DNA of 33,637 bases from Tissierella pigra. Its GTDB lineage: Bacteria > Bacillota > Clostridia > Tissierellales > Tissierellaceae. The notes beneath the pieces are model-generated. The model was not told the DNA's origin, ran no database searches, and worked only from the letters and a program-made list of their open reading frames with translations. Made by a program: the position numbers and the translations under genes. Below are positions 31,777 to 33,637 of this stretch, one piece after another. The stretch is from contig NZ_VUNQ01000041.1 in the NCBI RefSeq assembly GCF_009695605.1, forward strand, positions 1-33,637, in the 5' to 3' direction. Within the stretch, counting starts at the first letter, position 1. Each line of letters opens with the position of its first letter.

Positions 31777-32550
31777 TTACTCAAACAATAACCTAATAAC
31801 TGACTGTTGTTCCTCATCTATAATCTTTCCATCAGGTGTCATATGAAATAAAATTTCATCCCTTTGCCATAATCCACCAATTGGCTCCAACATATGGTAT
31901 GCACATTTTTTTAGCATTTCAAATTTTACACTTAAATCTTCTGTAGTATACATCTGGTTAATAATATTAAATAATTCCGGATTATTATTTTCAATATAGT
32001 TCAAATGTACTTTGGGCTTTCCTATTTCTAAATTTTTTATTCTTGCATAACATTGAAGAAACCAATCAAAAGATGAAAATATAAAATACTTAGAATATAA
32101 CTCATTTTCATATAATCTATGTTCTAATTTATCTATTATATGTTGAAACGTGAACCTAAAAGTACTTATCTCATACTCTGATAAATATTCTGGAGCTTTC
32201 CAAGTCTTTTTTATTTTATCTAAGATGTCTTTAGTTATATTATTTCTATCAAAAAGTATTTTACAATTCAAATGGACCAATAGGAACTCATTTAAAGGAA
32301 CATCTAATAAAAAATCATCTACAGATAAAATCATACAATCTATTGGTATTCCCCCTATATGGAAATGTATCCCTGTAAAATTATGAGATATAGGCTTGTT
32401 AAATATAACAGTTAAATCGTAATCTCCGCCAAAACCCATATCACTATGTGTTCTACCACCATATTCAACAATTCCTACAATATCATCCTTCTTTTTCAAG
32501 TGTTCAATGAAACTATCAATATCTTTAAATGAGCTAATATCCCTTAACAT
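31777..32550 (-). CDS. nucleotidyltransferase-fold protein
   Basis: A 257-residue protein from the ATG at 32550. An upstream TTG at 32574 is open, but GGGGGTGAG lies between it and the ATG, which fixes the start. Residues about 20-95 form a minimal nucleotidyltransferase core: EYGGRTHSDMGFGGDYDLTVIF with the metal-binding Asp-x-Asp (DYD), and a later GIPIDCMIL strand that supplies the third Asp. The rest is a helical domain, as in aminoglycoside-modifying and toxin-antitoxin nucleotidyltransferases. The G-S of the usual GS motif is GG here. The target may be a drug, RNA or protein; nothing nearby settles it. Promoter at 32575-32603. Confidence 0.8.
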   Translation of the reverse strand: MLRDISSFKDIDSFIEHLKKKDDIVGIVEYGGRTHSDMGFGGDYDLTVIFNKPISHNFTGIHFHIGGIPIDCMILSVDDFLLDVPLNEFLLVHLNCKILFDRNNITKDILDKIKKTWKAPEYLSEYEISTFRFTFQHIIDKLEHRLYENELYSKYFIFSSFDWFLQCYARIKNLEIGKPKVHLNYIENNNPELFNIINQMYTTEDLSVKFEMLKKCAYHMLEPIGGLWQRDEILFHMTPDGKIIDEEQQSVIRLLFE

Positions 32551-32574
32551 ATACTCACCCCCTAGATTAATCAA

Positions 32575-32603
32575 ATTATACTATTTTATATCTTTTAAGT
32601 AAA
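32575..32603 (-). promoter_or_regulatory. promoter of the nucleotidyltransferase gene
   Basis: Minus strand TTTACT (32598-32603), 17 bases, TATAAT (32575-32580), 25 bases before the ATG. It has the same hexamers and spacing as the NSS transporter promoter at 6787-6815. Confidence 0.6.
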
Positions 32604-32617
32604 TACAGTACTCCAAG

Positions 32618-32845
32618 CTACAGAACAATTTTTTTTGATTTACCATATGTAAAGAAGAAGTCTATATTTTGTATACGAACATTTTGTATGAGTGATGTAG
32701 CCTCAAAATTTTCATTTTCTTTCATATAATTCTTTAATGTTCCCGAAAAAACAAAAAATAGAATAGCTCCAATAATAATTTGAAAAGCAACTCTTATTAA
32801 ATAGTCAACCTCACTGTTTTCCAACTTTATATGAATAGAATCCAT
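32618..32845 (-). CDS. small single-helix membrane protein, unknown
   Basis: A 75-residue frame with a short charged N-terminus, one strong membrane helix (about 17-36, IRVAFQIIIGAILFFVFSG) and a hydrophilic tail. I do not recognise it. It starts 12 bases after the acetyltransferase stop with AGGA upstream, so it would be co-transcribed with that gene. The abrupt tail and lack of any domain mean it could instead be the remains of a larger protein. Confidence 0.45.
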   Translation of the reverse strand: MDSIHIKLENSEVDYLIRVAFQIIIGAILFFVFSGTLKNYMKENENFEATSLIQNVRIQNIDFFFTYGKSKKIVL

Positions 32846-32857
32846 CTCACCAATTTC

Positions 32858-33427
32858 CTATAAATCTTTTGGTATATCTATTGCATCAAATTCTTCACAA
32901 GTCATACCATAATATATTTCGTCATAAAACTTTCCATTAGTATAGACCATTCTTCTCAATCTGCCTTCTTGTTGAAATCCTAATGATTCGTGGAGTTTTA
33001 ATGATCTTTGATTAAATGAATAGACATATGCATTAACTTTCTGATATCTTAATTCTCTAAAATAATATCTTAATACTATTTTGATTGCTTCTTTTGCATA
33101 CCCATTTCCCCAATAAGGTTTCTCCAACCCAATACCATATCTAAATGTTCCAATTCTTCTATTGCATTCAAATGTATTAATATTACCTACTGCATTTCCA
33201 TTTATATCCTCAATAATCCACCAGAACTCGTCACTCTGTGACTCACTTTTAATAATATTTTCTAACCTTTCTCGCATTTTTTCTTTCGATTGCGGAAAGT
33301 GTATCTCATCACAAAATCTATCTAAATCTGTATCTGCATCAAAACTTGCTTTGAAAAAACTATCAATATCTTTTAACTCCACTGCACGAAGCCTTATCTT
33401 TTTACCGACCCAATAATTGCTAGTCAT
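32858..33427 (-). CDS. GNAT acetyltransferase (RimJ/RimL type)
   Basis: Transfers an acetyl group from acetyl-CoA to an amine. The 189 residues start at the ATG at 33427; the TTG just before it is too close to the AGGAGG site. The family opening is KKIRLRAVELKDID. The acetyl-CoA pyrophosphate loop is YWGNGYAKEAI (motif A), preceded by the strand FRYGIGLEKP. The later VYSFNQRSLKLHESLGFQQEGRLR segment is typical of RimJ/RimL-like enzymes, which acetylate ribosomal protein N-termini or small molecules. The gene is intact. It is probably first in a short operon with the 75-residue membrane protein. The substrate is unknown. Confidence 0.92.
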   Translation of the reverse strand: MTSNYWVGKKIRLRAVELKDIDSFFKASFDADTDLDRFCDEIHFPQSKEKMRERLENIIKSESQSDEFWWIIEDINGNAVGNINTFECNRRIGTFRYGIGLEKPYWGNGYAKEAIKIVLRYYFRELRYQKVNAYVYSFNQRSLKLHESLGFQQEGRLRRMVYTNGKFYDEIYYGMTCEEFDAIDIPKDL

Positions 33428-33559
33428 CAATTTCCCTCCTTCTTCTGTATCTACCTAATATAATACCTTAAAACTTATTTATATAATTAATATATAAAAC
33501 CCTCCATTACTGAACATGCCCCTGTCAAGTAGACAGTGGAAATAATAAAAAACTTTGTG

Positions 33560-33585
33560 CGCCAATCATTAAATTATGATTGGCG
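33560..33585 (-). terminator. stem-loop after the transposase-like frame
   Basis: CGCCAATCAT (33560-33569) pairs perfectly with ATGATTGGCG (33576-33585) over a 6-base loop. A run of six T lies further along the minus strand. It is placed to end transcription from the transposase gene. Confidence 0.6.
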
Positions 33586-33595
33586 TAATTTTATT

Positions 33596-33637
33596 CTATG
33601 CGACTAAATCTAAAAGATAACATCTGTATTCTAGTGG
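33596..33637 (-). CDS. C-terminal end of a transposase (cut by window edge)
   Basis: The last 13 codons on the minus strand before a TAG at 33596-33598 read PLEYRCYLLDLVA. The piece PLEYR resembles the P-x-EYR found near the C-terminus of IS3-family OrfB transposases. Its position 56 bases inside a likely IS end fits. The fragment is too short for certainty, and the rest lies outside the window. Confidence 0.45.
   Translation of the reverse strand, partial: PLEYRCYLLDLVA

Larger units (their letters stand above)
33523..33637 (-). mobile_element. end of an insertion sequence, probably IS3 family
   Basis: TGTCAAGTAGACAGTGG (33523-33539) reads outward on the minus strand as CCACTGTCTACTTGACA. 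It begins with TG, as IS3-family ends do, and resembles terminal sequences I associate with such elements. A stem-loop and the tail of a transposase-like frame follow inside it. The element continues past the window, so neither its other end nor a target duplication can be checked. Confidence 0.5.

Noticed and set aside
1-33637. CRISPR array, tRNA or rRNA genes
   Set aside because: No regularly spaced repeats, tRNA-like cloverleaf or rRNA segments were seen on reading through.

Overview
The window is AT-rich DNA from a low-GC Gram-positive bacterium, most likely an anaerobic, spore-forming clostridium. Supporting signs are strong AGGAGG-type ribosome sites, frequent TTG and GTG starts, U-tailed hairpin terminators, a CwlD-type spore-cortex amidase, and a selenoprotein of the glycine/proline reductase B family, which is typical of amino-acid-fermenting Clostridia. 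A Tissierellales-like host is a guess. Most genes lie on the minus strand. No rRNA, tRNA or CRISPR array was recognised.

Layout. 1-5250: cytosolic parvulin PPIase, cold-shock protein, methylglyoxal synthase (mgsA), a plus-strand protein that looks like a secretion ATPase with a ruined P-loop, acyl-ACP thioesterase, MATE efflux pump and a small unknown protein. 5371-9007: a sodium-dependent NSS transporter and an orphan membrane histidine kinase (MASE3-like, PAS). 9244-14140: an ABC export module (ATPase plus a 1070-residue FtsX permease with a long coiled coil) downstream of a TipA-like MerR regulator. That regulator has a textbook 19-bp-spacer promoter and a probable internal start for a ligand-binding short form. 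14184-16431: a tandem-domain P-II-like protein coupled to an internally duplicated DUF1538 membrane protein. 16584-18275: the amidase, then divergently the selenoprotein, whose UGA at 17957 splits it into two apparent frames and is followed by a SECIS-like hairpin.

18387-23456: an operon of ABC ATPase, FtsX permease, OmpR-type regulator and short-loop sensor kinase, a cell-envelope stress or peptide-resistance layout. Helically phased direct repeats lie upstream of it. 23453-25255: a membrane-anchored MutS-like ATPase. 25437-25621: remains of a CPBP (CAAX-type) intramembrane protease. 25701-28195: a MarR regulator and an FtsH protease in one operon whose promoter lies inside a perfect 43-bp palindrome. 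28294-30230: a metallophosphoesterase-dinB operon. 30231-33430: Cu/Zn superoxide dismutase, a VOC-fold protein, a nucleotidyltransferase, a small membrane protein and a GNAT acetyltransferase. The right edge enters what looks like an IS3-family insertion sequence.

Best candidates for undescribed biology are the stand-alone selenoprotein, the P-II/DUF1538 pair, the MarR-controlled FtsH locus beside a dead CPBP protease, and the membrane MutS-like protein. All functional calls come from reading the sequence; no database search was run.
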